Origin: an uncultured Eubacteriales bacterium | GTDB taxonomy: Bacteria; Bacillota; Clostridia; Christensenellales; CAG-138 | NCBI GenBank assembly: GCA_900543475.1 | Contig: UQRU01000013.1 | Location: 1 to 31,922 of the forward strand | DNA length: 31,922 bases | Direction: 5' to 3' | Part shown: one piece after another, positions 7,263 through 15,599 of the stretch | How positions within the stretch are numbered: the first letter of the stretch is position 1 | How the letters are laid out: every line of letters starts with the position of its first letter | Translations under genes and position numbers: made by a program | The notes under the pieces: generated by a model | Seen by the model: only the letters and a program-made list of their open reading frames with translations | Databases searched by the model: none | What the model was told of the DNA's origin: nothing

Positions 7263-7288
7263 AAAAAGCGGCATGAACGCCGCTTTTT
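7263..7288 (+). terminator. Rho-independent terminator
   Basis: AAAAAGCGGC and GCCGCTTTTT form a perfect 10-base stem with a 6-base loop, ending in five T. The flanking A and T tracts make it usable in both directions. It ends the run from the PQQ-repeat gene to the small membrane protein. Confidence 0.88.
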
Positions 7289-7341
7289 ATCGTGGCGGGC
7301 AGGCGCGCTTGCCCGCCATCCCGAACAAAAGGAGGAAACGG

Positions 7342-7875
7342 ATGGGGGAAATGCAGCAAGGGGTACAGTTCCGCTTTGCGGGGCCGGAGGATACGGCCCT
7401 GATCCTCCGCTTCATCCGGGCGCTGGCCCGGTATGAGGGGATGGAGGCGCAGGTGGTGGCGGATGAAGCCATGCTGGAGAAATGGCTCTTCCAGCGGAAA
7501 AAGGCGGAGGTGCTCTTCGCCCTTTCGGATGGGACGGAGGTGGGCTTCGCCCTGTTTTTCCATAATTTTTCCACCTTCCTGGGCCGGGCGGGGCTGTATC
7601 TGGAGGACCTGTTCGTGCTGCCTGCCTACCGGGGCCGGGGGTTTGGCAAGGCCCTTTTGCAAAAGCTGGCGGCCATCGCCCTGGAGCGGGAATGCGGCAG
7701 GATGGAATGGTGGTGCCTGGACTGGAACCGGCCCAGCATCGACTTTTACAAGGCCCTGGGAGCGAAGCCCATGGAGGAATGGACCGTATACCGGATCGAT
7801 GGGGAGACCTTGAAGGCCCTGGGCCAGGCAGGCGCAAAGGGCGCGGGTCCCGGGCAGGCCGCGGAATTGGATTGA
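7342..7875 (+). CDS. GNAT-family N-acetyltransferase
   Basis: This is a 177-residue single-domain GNAT. The acetyl-CoA binding motif A is clear: LYLEDLFVLPAYRGRGFGKAL (V..YRGRGFGKxL, about residues 88-107), followed by the helix LLQKLAAIALERE, motif B MEWWCLDWN and SIDFYKALGA. This layout resembles diamine/spermidine acetyltransferase-type enzymes, but the acceptor cannot be assigned. An in-frame ATG exists at 7159. The start at 7342 is preferred because AGGAGG lies at 7330-7335 and the upstream part is crossed by the terminator at 7263-7288. Confidence 0.88.
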   Translation: MGEMQQGVQFRFAGPEDTALILRFIRALARYEGMEAQVVADEAMLEKWLFQRKKAEVLFALSDGTEVGFALFFHNFSTFLGRAGLYLEDLFVLPAYRGRGFGKALLQKLAAIALERECGRMEWWCLDWNRPSIDFYKALGAKPMEEWTVYRIDGETLKALGQAGAKGAGPGQAAELD

Positions 7876-7900
7876 AAAAACCCTGGGTTCAGGGTATACT
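7872..7900 (+). promoter_or_regulatory. SigA-type promoter for ireB-ruvX
   Basis: TTGAAA (7872-7877) overlaps the stop codon of the acetyltransferase gene. A 17-base spacer and TATACT (7895-7900) follow. It would start the ireB-ruvX-DUF1292 transcript about 25 bases before the ireB start. Confidence 0.75.
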
Positions 7901-7930
7901 GAACACATACTGGAAAAGGGGGTGGGCTGC

Positions 7931-8194
7931 TTGGCGGACATTCATAACGATACCATGCAGTTTCGCGTAGAAAAGGAAAAAAGCAAGGCCAGCGATGTGA
8001 TCATGCGGGTCTATGCGGCCATGGAGGAGCGGGGCTACGACCCGGTGAACCAGATCGTAGGCTACCTGATCTCCGGGGACCCAACCTACATCACCAGCTA
8101 TAACAACGCCCGGTATATGATCCGCATTCTGGAGCGGGACGAGCTGTTGGAAGAGCTGGTCCGCTACTATGTGCAAACCCACGAGGTGGATTGA
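7931..8194 (+). CDS. ireB: IreB-family regulatory phosphoprotein (UPF0297)
   Basis: This 87-residue protein has the near-invariant family core YDPVNQIVGYLISGDPTYI, followed by NNARYMIRILERDELLEELV. In Enterococcus, IreB is phosphorylated on N-terminal Thr by the Ser/Thr kinase IreK and tunes cephalosporin resistance. A Thr at residue 8 could be the equivalent site. I chose a TTG start at 7931 because GGGGGTG (7918-7924) sits six bases ahead of it and it yields the usual short N-terminus. A GTG at 7922 would lie directly against that purine run. The pair ireB-ruvX is conserved in Firmicutes. Confidence 0.92.
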   Translation: MADIHNDTMQFRVEKEKSKASDVIMRVYAAMEERGYDPVNQIVGYLISGDPTYITSYNNARYMIRILERDELLEELVRYYVQTHEVD

Positions 8195-8196
8195 GT

Positions 8197-8619
8197 ATGC
8201 GGCGGGTGTTGGCGCTGGATGTGGGGGATAAGCGGATCGGCATCGCAGTGAGCGATCCCCTGGGGCTGACGGCCCAGGGGTTGGAAACCTATACCCGCAC
8301 CGGGGACGAGGCGGCGGACGCAGCCTATATCCGCAGCCTGGCGGCGCAGTATGCGCCGGTGCGGCTGCTGTTCGGCTTGCCCCGGAATATGGACGGCAGC
8401 TACGGCTTTCAAAGCGAAAAGGTCAAAGCCTTTGCGGACCTGGTGCTATCGGGCTTTGAAGGGGAGCACGCCTTTTACGACGAACGGCTTACCACCGTGG
8501 CGGCGGAACGGGCCCTGGGGGAGGCTTCCCTGGATTGGCGGGCCCGGCGCAAGGTGGTGGATAAGGTGGCTGCGGTGATGATCCTCCAAGGATATCTCGC
8601 CACCAACCCTAAGCTATGA
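8197..8619 (+). CDS. ruvX: RuvX/YqgF RNase H-fold nuclease
   Basis: This is a 140-residue YqgF family protein with an RNase H-like fold, linked to Holliday junction resolution and pre-16S rRNA processing. Visible motifs are LALDVGDKRIGIAVSDP (first catalytic Asp), LLFGLPRNMDGS (family signature GLPxxxDG) and FYDERLTT with a second acidic residue. The C-terminal DKVAAVMILQGYL has the last Asp. The length is normal. ATG at 8197 is preferred over TTG at 8191 because GAGGTG lies at 8183-8188. It begins two bases after the ireB stop and so is probably translationally coupled. Confidence 0.95.
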   Translation: MRRVLALDVGDKRIGIAVSDPLGLTAQGLETYTRTGDEAADAAYIRSLAAQYAPVRLLFGLPRNMDGSYGFQSEKVKAFADLVLSGFEGEHAFYDERLTTVAAERALGEASLDWRARRKVVDKVAAVMILQGYLATNPKL

Positions 8620-8641
8620 TTCATTCTAGGAGGGAAGCGAA

Positions 8642-8923
8642 ATGGAACATGACCTGCTGGACGAAGTGGTCCTTTTGGATGAAGCGGGGGAACCCGCCCG
8701 GTTTTCCCATATCCTGACCTTCCTCTATGAAGGGGAACGGTATATCGCCTTGAGCCCCTTGGAGGAGGAAGCCTCCGAAGAGGAGGCGGAGGTGGTGCTG
8801 CTCCATGTGGTGCCGGAGGGGGAGGAGGAAACCTACGTGACCATTGAAAGCGAAGTGCTGCTACAAGAGGTGTTCGCCCATTTCCTGGCCCTGATGGATG
8901 AGATCCAGGAAGGGGAGGCCTAG
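8642..8923 (+). CDS. yrzB: DUF1292 protein (YrzB-like)
   Basis: This 93-residue acidic protein belongs to the family that follows ruvX in Bacillus and many Clostridia (yrzL-yrrK-yrzB order). Typical features are the N-terminal segment ending in a VVLLDE strand, the pattern ERYIALSPLE, a stretch of Glu (residues 40-50) and a C-terminal VFAHFLALMDE helix. Its function is unknown. AGGAGGG lies about 8 bases before the ATG. It is likely cotranscribed with ireB and ruvX, and a SigE-like promoter begins right after its stop. Confidence 0.88.
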   Translation: MEHDLLDEVVLLDEAGEPARFSHILTFLYEGERYIALSPLEEEASEEEAEVVLLHVVPEGEEETYVTIESEVLLQEVFAHFLALMDEIQEGEA

Positions 8924-8927
8924 GGGA

Positions 8928-8956
8928 AAATATTCAGGCTCCAGCCCGCATACCAT
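8928..8956 (+). promoter_or_regulatory. SigE-like sporulation promoter for yqfC
   Basis: AAATATT (8928-8934), a 14-base spacer and CATACCAT (8949-8956) closely match the Bacillus mother-cell SigE consensus (ATA-containing -35, 13-15 bases, CATACA-T). It lies 23 bases before the yqfC start. Bacillus yqfD is a known SigE-dependent gene. A very similar arrangement precedes spoIIID at 19926-19954. Confidence 0.65.
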
Positions 8957-8978
8957 ATCAAGTATGGGGGCTTTTATT

Positions 8979-9269
8979 ATGCAGAAAAATAAGCGGCGCA
9001 TCAAGCTGGGCAGGCGGTTCCTTTCCGCCCTGGACCTGCCGGAGGAAGCGGCGGGCACGCCCAAGGTGACCCTATTGGGCAGGGATTGGGCCCTGGTGGA
9101 AAATCACAAGGGCTTGTACCAATATCGGGAACAGGAGATCTGTCTGTATACCCGGGAGGGGATGCTGGTGGTGAGCGGCAAAGGGCTTACCCTTAAGGAG
9201 CTGAGCCCGGAACGGATGTTCATTTGCGGCAACGTAGAGGCGGTTCGATACGGGGAAGCAGGGAAATAA
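8979..9269 (+). CDS. yqfC: Sporulation protein YqfC
   Basis: This 96-residue protein belongs to the YabP/YqfC family. It shows a basic N-terminus, a beta-rich core (VTLLGRDWALVENHKGL, LYTREGMLVVSG) and the closing pattern LTLKELSPERMFICGNV. In sporulating Firmicutes it always pairs with YqfD and is expressed in the mother cell. The start at 8979 follows GGGGG at 8966-8970. An ATG at 8964 has no ribosome site. A SigE-like promoter lies just upstream. The molecular role is not settled. Confidence 0.92.
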   Translation: MQKNKRRIKLGRRFLSALDLPEEAAGTPKVTLLGRDWALVENHKGLYQYREQEICLYTREGMLVVSGKGLTLKELSPERMFICGNVEAVRYGEAGK

Positions 9270-9326
9270 TGGTGAACAAACTGTAAAAAGCGGCCAGGCG
9301 CCATCCGGCAGAGGGGAGGAAGCGGC

Positions 9327-10469
9327 GTGGATATGTGGAATTCTCTTGCGGGATATGTTATGATAAAGCTGGAAGGAGCTGGCCTGGAGCGGTTTGTGAA
9401 CCGGGCCATGGAGGCGGGGCTTTCCATTTGGAACGTGCAGCGCACGGGCCGGAACACCATGACCGCCAACGTGAGCGTAGGCAGCTTTTACGCCCTGCGC
9501 AAGCTGAACCGGAACCTGGGCTGCCGGATCCATATCCTGGAAAAGCATGGCCTGCCCATCGCCCTATCCCGGCTGTGGTTTCGCAAGGTGTTGGCCTTGG
9601 GCTGGATCGCCGTATTGGCGGCGCTGCTGCTAAGCTCCCGGTATGTGTGGTTTTTTCGCTTCGAGGGCTGCGACCAGGTGACCCCCGCCCAGCTCATGGC
9701 CACGCTGGAGGAGATGGGCATCCGGGCGGGAACGCCCCGGGGCCAGGTGATCACCAGCCAGCTGGGCAAGGCGGTGATGGCTACAGACCCACGGATCGCC
9801 TGGGCGGGAGCGGAACTCAAAGGGGTGGTGTTGCAGCTGTCCATCCAGGAGGCGGGCCAGGAGCCTACCGTGTTGGAGGAGGGCCCGCCCCAAAGCATCT
9901 ATGCCGCCCGGGACGGGGTCATCCGCCGGATCGTCCCCCTGCAGGGCAAGGCCCTGTTTCAGGCCGGGGACGCGGTGCTCAAGGGGCAGAAGCTGATCAC
10001 CGGGGAGCTGGGGGAGGATCTGGCCGTACAGGCCCGGGGAGAAGTGATCGCCCGGGTATTGTACCGGTTCTCCTATACGGCGCCCTATGCCCAGGTGGCC
10101 CCCTGCCGCACCGGGGAAACCTATACCTATACCCAGCTGTCCCTGTTGGGCTATACCCTGCCGGAACCGGCCGTCCCTTTTGAAGAATACGAGACGGAAA
10201 CCAGCCAAGGGGCGGTGCTGGGGGTGGGGGCGCCCCTAAGGGTGCAGGAAGTAACCTGCTACCAGCTGGCAGATATGCCAAGGACCTTTACCCAGGCGGA
10301 GCTTTTGCCCATGGCGGAGGCGGGTGCCAGGGCGCTGATGGACCAGGGGGTGGATAAGACCGCCCGCATCCTATCGGTACAGACCGTCAGCAGCCAGGAT
10401 GAAACCGGGGTCACCGTGGAACTCCAGGTGATCGCGGAAGAAAATATCGCACAAAGTGGAGCGTTGTAA
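9327..10469 (+). CDS. yqfD: Sporulation protein YqfD
   Basis: This 380-residue membrane protein of the sporulation YqfD family begins with a soluble segment (GYVMIKLEGAGLERFVNRA) and has one transmembrane helix near residues 92-110. A large extracytoplasmic domain follows, containing IYAARDGVIRRI and the repeated-strand region typical of the family. It probably acts in the mother cell membrane during engulfment or later stages. A GTG start at 9327 is used because GGAGGA at 9315-9320 fits it better than the ATG two codons later. It is close to phoH and likely lies in the same operon. Confidence 0.92.
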   Translation: MDMWNSLAGYVMIKLEGAGLERFVNRAMEAGLSIWNVQRTGRNTMTANVSVGSFYALRKLNRNLGCRIHILEKHGLPIALSRLWFRKVLALGWIAVLAALLLSSRYVWFFRFEGCDQVTPAQLMATLEEMGIRAGTPRGQVITSQLGKAVMATDPRIAWAGAELKGVVLQLSIQEAGQEPTVLEEGPPQSIYAARDGVIRRIVPLQGKALFQAGDAVLKGQKLITGELGEDLAVQARGEVIARVLYRFSYTAPYAQVAPCRTGETYTYTQLSLLGYTLPEPAVPFEEYETETSQGAVLGVGAPLRVQEVTCYQLADMPRTFTQAELLPMAEAGARALMDQGVDKTARILSVQTVSSQDETGVTVELQVIAEENIAQSGAL

Positions 10470-10477
10470 ACAAGCGT

Positions 10478-11494
10478 ATGCAGGAATTTGATCGGGAAAC
10501 CATGGGCGCCCAGGCGCCCCGGCAATATGAGATCGCTGTAGAAAGCATGGACGAGGTGCTGCGGCTGTTCGGGGTATTCGACGAGAACCTGAGCATCATC
10601 CAGCAGGAGACCGGCGCCAACATCAAAACCGATGGAGGGAGCATTTCCATTACCGGGGAGGCGGAAGCCGCTGCCTTGGCCCATGAGGTGGTGGACAGGC
10701 TGCTGACCATCCTGCGCCGGGGGGAAAACATCGACCGGAGCCGGATCCGCTATGCGGTGGACCTGGCCAAGGAGGGCAACGGGGAGCTGATCCTGGAGCT
10801 GCTGGACGATGTGGTGGCTTTCACCAACAAGGGCCGCAGGATCAAGTGCAAGACCCTGGGCCAGAAAAAATACGTCTCCGCCCTCAAACGGCATACGGTG
10901 GTATTCGGGGTGGGCCCCGCAGGCACCGGCAAGACCTATTTGGCGGTGGCCATGGCGGTATTGGCCTTTAAGAATAAAGAGGTGGACAAGATCATCCTGA
11001 CCCGGCCCGCGGTGGAAGCCGGGGAAAAGCTGGGATTCCTGCCGGGAGACCTGCAAAACAAGGTGGACCCGTATCTGCGGCCGTTGTACGACGCCCTATA
11101 CGACTTCCTGGGTTCGGAAAATTTCCATCAGCTGGTGGAACGGGGAGCCATCGAGGTGGCGCCGCTGGCGTATATGCGGGGCCGCACCCTAAATAACGCC
11201 TACATTATTTTGGATGAGGCCCAAAACTGTACCTGCGAGCAAATGAAGATGTTCCTCACCCGCTTTGGCGAAGGTTCCAGGGTGGTGGTGACCGGGGACA
11301 TTACCCAGATCGACCTGCCTCGAGAGAAAAAGAGCGGGTTGGTCCATGCCCTGGAGGTATTGCGGGACGTGGAAGGCATCAGCCAGGTGTATTTGACCCA
11401 CAAGGATGTGGTGCGGCATGAAATGGTGCAGCGGATCATCCGGGCTTACGACCGGGCGGAAGCTGGCCGGAACCGCGGGCAGGATGAAGGATAG
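10478..11494 (+). CDS. phoH: PhoH-family P-loop ATPase
   Basis: This 338-residue PhoH/YbeZ-type protein has an N-terminal KH-like region (INTKTDGG..SITGEAE-type, about residues 40-75) and an ATPase core with Walker A GPAGTGKT at 146-153. The family segment TRPAVEAGEKLGFLPGD follows, then Walker B YIILDEAQN and the sensor VVTGDITQIDLP. PhoH proteins are putative RNA helicase-like ATPases that work with YbeY in rRNA processing, and ybeY is two genes downstream here. The ATG at 10478 is eight bases after the yqfD stop. Confidence 0.93.
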   Translation: MQEFDRETMGAQAPRQYEIAVESMDEVLRLFGVFDENLSIIQQETGANIKTDGGSISITGEAEAAALAHEVVDRLLTILRRGENIDRSRIRYAVDLAKEGNGELILELLDDVVAFTNKGRRIKCKTLGQKKYVSALKRHTVVFGVGPAGTGKTYLAVAMAVLAFKNKEVDKIILTRPAVEAGEKLGFLPGDLQNKVDPYLRPLYDALYDFLGSENFHQLVERGAIEVAPLAYMRGRTLNNAYIILDEAQNCTCEQMKMFLTRFGEGSRVVVTGDITQIDLPREKKSGLVHALEVLRDVEGISQVYLTHKDVVRHEMVQRIIRAYDRAEAGRNRGQDEG

Positions 11495-11512
11495 AGGGAA
11501 GGGAGGCCTACC

Positions 11513-13636
11513 ATGGCAAAGCAGCGGGAACGCAAGACCAAGCCAGGCGTATATAAGCAAGCCGTCGCAGGGGTGCTTCTGATCCTGACCCTACTTTCCG
11601 CGTATTTTGCGGGGTTGGCCTGTATTACCCCCCGGCGCTATCGGGTGGCAGAGGGGGAACCGGCGCCCGTTACCATCCATGCCAACCAGACCATGGATGA
11701 CGAAGGCGCAACGGAATCCTTGCGGCAAAGCGCTATGAATGGCGTGCAGCCGGTTTATCAAATCGACCAAGCGCTGGTAGAAACCTTGGAACAGGGGGCG
11801 TCGGGCTTTTTTGACAGCCTGACGGACGTGCGGGCAAAGGCTTTGCAGCAGGCGGCCACCGAGGCCCCTACCCAAGCAGAATGGGAAGCCTTGCTTACAG
11901 AGCAGTTGGTTTCCTCCTTGGGTGGGGTAACTACGCCGGCTCTGGACCGGGAGGCCCTGTTGGGGGTACTGATGGCCACAGAAGCGGAGATGACCATGCT
12001 GCGGGAGATCGTGCTGCCCAAGATCACCACCGCCCTTACAGGCGGCCTGACGGAGAGTAGCCTTGAAAACGTGCGGACGGCTGCTATTGCAGAGGTAAAC
12101 GCGGCCGCCAGCTTGAGCGCCGGCCTAAAGCAGACGGGCGAGCTGGTGCTTACGGAATATTTGCAGCCCACCTATATCGTAGATGAGGCGGCCACCCAGG
12201 CGGCCCGGCAGACGGCGGCCCAGCAGGTGGAACCGGTGCAGATCAAACGGGGCGATGCGATCGTACGGGAAGGGGCTACGGTGACCAGCGAGCAGATGGC
12301 CCTGTTGACCCAGATGGACATGGTGGAGGGCGGCTCCAACGATACCTTGATCCGGGTGGGCTTGGCTTTGTATGTGCTGCTGGCCTATGCCCTGTTTGCC
12401 TGCGGCCTGTATGCCCTGCAGCCCCAGACCCTACAGGACCTAAAGCGGCTGCTGATCATGGGCCTGTTGTTAACGGCGGCGCCGCCCCTGGCCTTGTTGT
12501 GCAATATGCTGGATATCCACTTGACCCCCCTGCCCTTGGCGGCCATGCTGATCGCCATCCTGGTGGGGGAGCGGGCAGGCCTGTGCAGCGGGGTGCTGTT
12601 GGCCCTGTTAGGCGGTATGCTGGCCTCCCAGCCAGGCAGCGCCTTCGGCTTTGACGCGGGGGCCATGCTGCTCTTTACTCTGGCCTTCGCCCTGGCTTCC
12701 ACCTTTGCCCTGCGCAAGGTGCAGACCCGGGGAGCGATCATCGCCGCAGCCGGCGTGGGCGGCGCGGCAGGCGGCATCTGCCTGGTGGCGGTGTATGTGA
12801 TCGCCAGCAAGAGCCTAGGCACCACCTTGATGGATGCGGCCTGGGTGCTGTTGAGCGCCCTGTTTAGCGGCCTATTGGTGGTGGGCTCCCTGAGCATTTG
12901 GGAGAACCTGTTCGATATCGCCACCCCCGCCCGGCTCAACGAGCTGCTCAATACCAGCAATCCCCTGTTAAAACAGCTGATGTACGAGGCCCCCGGCACC
13001 TACCAGCACAGTATGAACGTAGCCGCTTTGGCAGAGGCTGCGGCAGAGCGGGTGGGCGCAGACCCCCTGCTGGCCCGGGTGGGGGCTTGCTACCACGATG
13101 TGGGCAAGCTGCGGCGGCCCCAATATTTCAAGGAAAACCAACAGGGCGCCAATATTCACGACACCTTGGCCCCGGAGGAGAGCGCCGCGGTGATCATCGC
13201 CCACCAGAAGGACGGGGCGGCCCTATTGGCCAAATATAAAATGCCCAGCCAGGTGATCCGCATCGCGGCGGAGCACCATGGCAATTCCTTGGTGGCGTAT
13301 TTTTATTACCAGGCCCAGAAAAAAGCCGGGGGCGAGGTGGACGCAAGGAAATTCCGCTATCCTGGCAACCGGCCTTCCAGCCGGGAAGGGGCCATCGTCA
13401 TGCTGGCAGATTGCTGCGAGGCGGCGGTGCGCAGCCTGGGGGATTGCACCCGGGAGGCCCGGGAGGAAATGGTGCACAAGGTGATCTGGAGCAAGCTTAC
13501 CGATGGGGCGGAAAACCTGCTGTCCAACGCTCCCCTTACCTTCCATGAGCTTACGGAGATCGAGCGGAGCTTTTTGCGGACCTTCAGCGGCATTATGCAC
13601 GATCGGATCGAATATCCTGAGGAGAAAAAGCCATGA
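11513..13636 (+). CDS. pgpH: 7TM-HD phosphohydrolase PgpH (YqfF)
   Basis: This is a 707-residue membrane enzyme that degrades cyclic di-AMP in characterised homologues such as Listeria PgpH. An N-terminal helix (about 16-37) is followed by an extracellular 7TMR-HDED domain (about 45-270). A seven-helix membrane block (about 285-465) and a cytoplasmic HD domain come next. The HD motif is in ACYHDVGKLRRP (His528, Asp529), with YQHSMNVAALAE ahead of it supplying the first metal His and AEHHGNS supplying later ones. GGGAGG stands before the ATG. Its stop overlaps the ybeY start (ATGA). Length and order match the usual Firmicutes cluster. Confidence 0.95.
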   Translation: MAKQRERKTKPGVYKQAVAGVLLILTLLSAYFAGLACITPRRYRVAEGEPAPVTIHANQTMDDEGATESLRQSAMNGVQPVYQIDQALVETLEQGASGFFDSLTDVRAKALQQAATEAPTQAEWEALLTEQLVSSLGGVTTPALDREALLGVLMATEAEMTMLREIVLPKITTALTGGLTESSLENVRTAAIAEVNAAASLSAGLKQTGELVLTEYLQPTYIVDEAATQAARQTAAQQVEPVQIKRGDAIVREGATVTSEQMALLTQMDMVEGGSNDTLIRVGLALYVLLAYALFACGLYALQPQTLQDLKRLLIMGLLLTAAPPLALLCNMLDIHLTPLPLAAMLIAILVGERAGLCSGVLLALLGGMLASQPGSAFGFDAGAMLLFTLAFALASTFALRKVQTRGAIIAAAGVGGAAGGICLVAVYVIASKSLGTTLMDAAWVLLSALFSGLLVVGSLSIWENLFDIATPARLNELLNTSNPLLKQLMYEAPGTYQHSMNVAALAEAAAERVGADPLLARVGACYHDVGKLRRPQYFKENQQGANIHDTLAPEESAAVIIAHQKDGAALLAKYKMPSQVIRIAAEHHGNSLVAYFYYQAQKKAGGEVDARKFRYPGNRPSSREGAIVMLADCCEAAVRSLGDCTREAREEMVHKVIWSKLTDGAENLLSNAPLTFHELTEIERSFLRTFSGIMHDRIEYPEEKKP

Positions 13637-14079
13637 TAGAGATATCCATGGAAACGGTTGCTCCCGGCGGCTTGGATGTGGAAGGGGCCATTGGCCGGGC
13701 AGGTCAGTTCGCCTTGGAGCAGGAAGGGCAAGGGGATGCCTGGTTGTCGGTGCAGGTGGTGGACGATGAAGCCATCCGGGTCCTGAATCGGGATTTTCGG
13801 GCTTTGGACCGGCCTACGGACGTGCTGAGCTTCCCCATGGAGGAGGGGGCGCAGATTGCCGCCATCCCGGACGGGTTCCTGGGGGATATTGTGATCTCTT
13901 TGGATAAAGCCTTGGCCCAGGCTATGGAGTACGGCCATTCCCCGGTGCGGGAGTTGAGCTTTTTGACGGTACATGGGGTATTGCACCTGTTGGGCTATGA
14001 CCATATGGAGCCGGAGGACGCTGCCCAAATGTATAGTAGGCAAGAGGAGATCCTGGAGAAGATGGGAGTATTGCGATGA
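13633..14079 (+). CDS. ybeY: Endoribonuclease YbeY
   Basis: This 148-residue metalloenzyme is needed for 16S rRNA 3'-end maturation and ribosome quality control. The zinc motif is complete: HGVLHLLGYDH with His114, His118 and His124. The family sequence LNRDFRALDRPTDVLSFPM lies near residues 50-70, and GDIVIS is present before the motif. It overlaps both neighbours by four bases (pgpH and cdd), so translation is coupled. In Bacillus dgkA lies between ybeY and cdd, and it is absent here. Confidence 0.97.
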   Translation: MIEISMETVAPGGLDVEGAIGRAGQFALEQEGQGDAWLSVQVVDDEAIRVLNRDFRALDRPTDVLSFPMEEGAQIAAIPDGFLGDIVISLDKALAQAMEYGHSPVRELSFLTVHGVLHLLGYDHMEPEDAAQMYSRQEEILEKMGVLR

Positions 14080-14489
14080 GCGGCATACACGAATTTGAAG
14101 CGAGAAGCATGGTGCGCATGGCCACTGAGGCAAGGAGTCGGGCCTATGTCCCCTATTCCAAATTCCGGGTGGGGGCTTGCTTGAAGGCCAGCAGCGGGGC
14201 CTACTATATGGGTTGCAACATCGAAAACGCATCCTATAGCCCCACCAATTGCGCGGAGCGCACCGCCATGTTTAAGGCGGTATACGAGGGGGAACGGCGT
14301 TTTGACGCCCTGGCCATTATATGGGATGGGGAGGGGTATGCAGTGCCTTGCGGGGTATGCCGGCAGGTGCTGGCGGAGTTTTGCCACCCCCAGATGCCGG
14401 TGGTGTGCGCCAATAAGGACGGGGAATATACCATCTACACCCTGGAACAGCTGTTGCCGGCGGCCTTTACGGCGGGGGATATGGGATGA
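14076..14489 (+). CDS. cdd: Cytidine deaminase
   Basis: This 137-residue homotetrameric-type cytidine deaminase turns cytidine and deoxycytidine into uridine forms for pyrimidine salvage. The zinc ligands are seen in NCAERTAMF (Cys59, catalytic Glu61) and PCGVCRQVLAEF (Cys92, Cys95). YVPYSKFRVGACLKA is the substrate-binding N-terminal motif. It starts inside the ybeY stop and ends inside the era start, both as ATGA overlaps. Confidence 0.97.
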   Translation: MSGIHEFEARSMVRMATEARSRAYVPYSKFRVGACLKASSGAYYMGCNIENASYSPTNCAERTAMFKAVYEGERRFDALAIIWDGEGYAVPCGVCRQVLAEFCHPQMPVVCANKDGEYTIYTLEQLLPAAFTAGDMG

Positions 14490-15373
14490 GCTATCGGTCG
14501 GGGTTCATATCCATCATCGGCTCCCCCAACGTGGGGAAAAGCACCCTGATGAACCAGATGATCGGGCAAAAGGTGTCCATCGTGTCCCAGCGGGCCCAAA
14601 CTACCCGGAACCGGGTGATGGGGGTGCTGACCCGGCCGGGACGGCAGATGGTCTTTTTGGACACGCCCGGGGTGACCACGCCGAAAAACCGCCTGGGGGA
14701 ATATATGTGCAAGGTGGCCTTCGACGCCCTGAACGAGGTGGAGGCCATTCTCTTTGTGGCGGACGCCAGCCGGGGGATCGGGCCCAAGGACGAGACGTTG
14801 CTGGGCCGGCTGAAAGAGGCCAAGGCGCCGGTGGTGGCTGCCATCAATAAGGCGGACCTGTGCACCCTGGATCAGATCGAGACGGCTCGGGAACGGCTGG
14901 AAGGGGAAGGGTTTTTACAGGGCATGGTGAAGCTGTCCGCCTTGGAAGGCCGGGGCTTGGATCAGCTGGAAGCCATGCTGACGGGGTATCTTGTGGAGGG
15001 CCCCCAGTATTTCCCCGACGACATGGTGACGGATCAGCCGGAACGGGTGCTTTGCGGGGAGATTATACGGGAAAAAGCCCTGGAGCTGCTCCGGGAGGAA
15101 GTCCCCCACGGCCTGGGGGTAAGTATGGATAAGATCGAAGCCCGGCCAGACGGGGTACAGGATATTTGGGCCACCATCTATTGCGAGCGGGCCGGCCATA
15201 AGGGCATCATCATCGGCAAAGGCGGGGCCATGCTCAAACGGATCGGCTCCGAGGCCCGCAAGGATATGGAATGGTTGCTGGGCAGCCGGGTGAACCTACA
15301 GCTGTGGGTGAAGGTGAAGGAGGACTGGCGCAACAACCCCAGCTTCCTGGGGGAGCTGGGCTACGAAGGATAG
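14486..15373 (+). CDS. era: GTPase Era
   Basis: This 295-residue protein is the essential GTPase that binds the 3' end of 16S rRNA during 30S assembly. The G domain has G1 GSPNVGKST (about 12-20), G3 DTPG (about 58-61) and G4 NKAD (about 123-126). The C-terminal KH domain has its signature in GKGGAMLKRIG (about 248-258). The length is standard. It ends the ATGA-coupled chain pgpH-ybeY-cdd-era. Of its 18 isoleucine codons only 2 are ATA by hand count, which typifies the left part of the window. Confidence 0.97.
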   Translation: MSYRSGFISIIGSPNVGKSTLMNQMIGQKVSIVSQRAQTTRNRVMGVLTRPGRQMVFLDTPGVTTPKNRLGEYMCKVAFDALNEVEAILFVADASRGIGPKDETLLGRLKEAKAPVVAAINKADLCTLDQIETARERLEGEGFLQGMVKLSALEGRGLDQLEAMLTGYLVEGPQYFPDDMVTDQPERVLCGEIIREKALELLREEVPHGLGVSMDKIEARPDGVQDIWATIYCERAGHKGIIIGKGGAMLKRIGSEARKDMEWLLGSRVNLQLWVKVKEDWRNNPSFLGELGYEG

Positions 15374-15398
15374 GGGCCCGGACGGTCGGGCGCATAGA

Positions 15399-15597
15399 CA
15401 GGCTGTCGAAAAAGTGGCTTGCGCCACTTTTTCGAGGTGTGCATAGCTCCCTTGCGCCTACGGCGCGGCCAGGGAGCTATGCAAGGAAACCCTTGCTACG
15501 CAAGGCTTTTTGCGGATTTGACGCGCATGTCGCCAAATCCGATCAAAGCCTCCGGGGGCTGCGGCCCCCGAACCCCCGGGGGTTTTTCGACAGGCTG
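15399..15597 (+). repeat. TIR repeat element, copy 1 (~199 bp)
   Basis: This is a non-coding element bounded by CAGGCTGTCGAAAAA (left) and the inverted form TTTTTCGACAGGCTG (right), which match at 14 of 15 positions. Blocks inside it are shared in the opposite orientation with the element at 19634-19836. These include CTTGCGCCTACGGCGCGGCC, CCTTGCTACGCAAG, a GCGGATTTG...CATGTCGCCAAATCCGA pair and GGGGGCTGCGGCCCCC. No transposase is encoded, so it is MITE-like. It lies 25 bases after era. Unlike copies 2 and 3 it has no matching hairpin on both sides, so it may be older or rearranged. Confidence 0.8.
15409..15432 (+). terminator. Terminator hairpin inside repeat copy 1
   Basis: AAAAAGTGGC and GCCACTTTTT form a perfect 10-base stem around TTGC. 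As it stands just after era it probably ends that operon, and the A tract makes it work on the opposite strand too. Confidence 0.75.
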
Positions 15598-15599
15598 AG

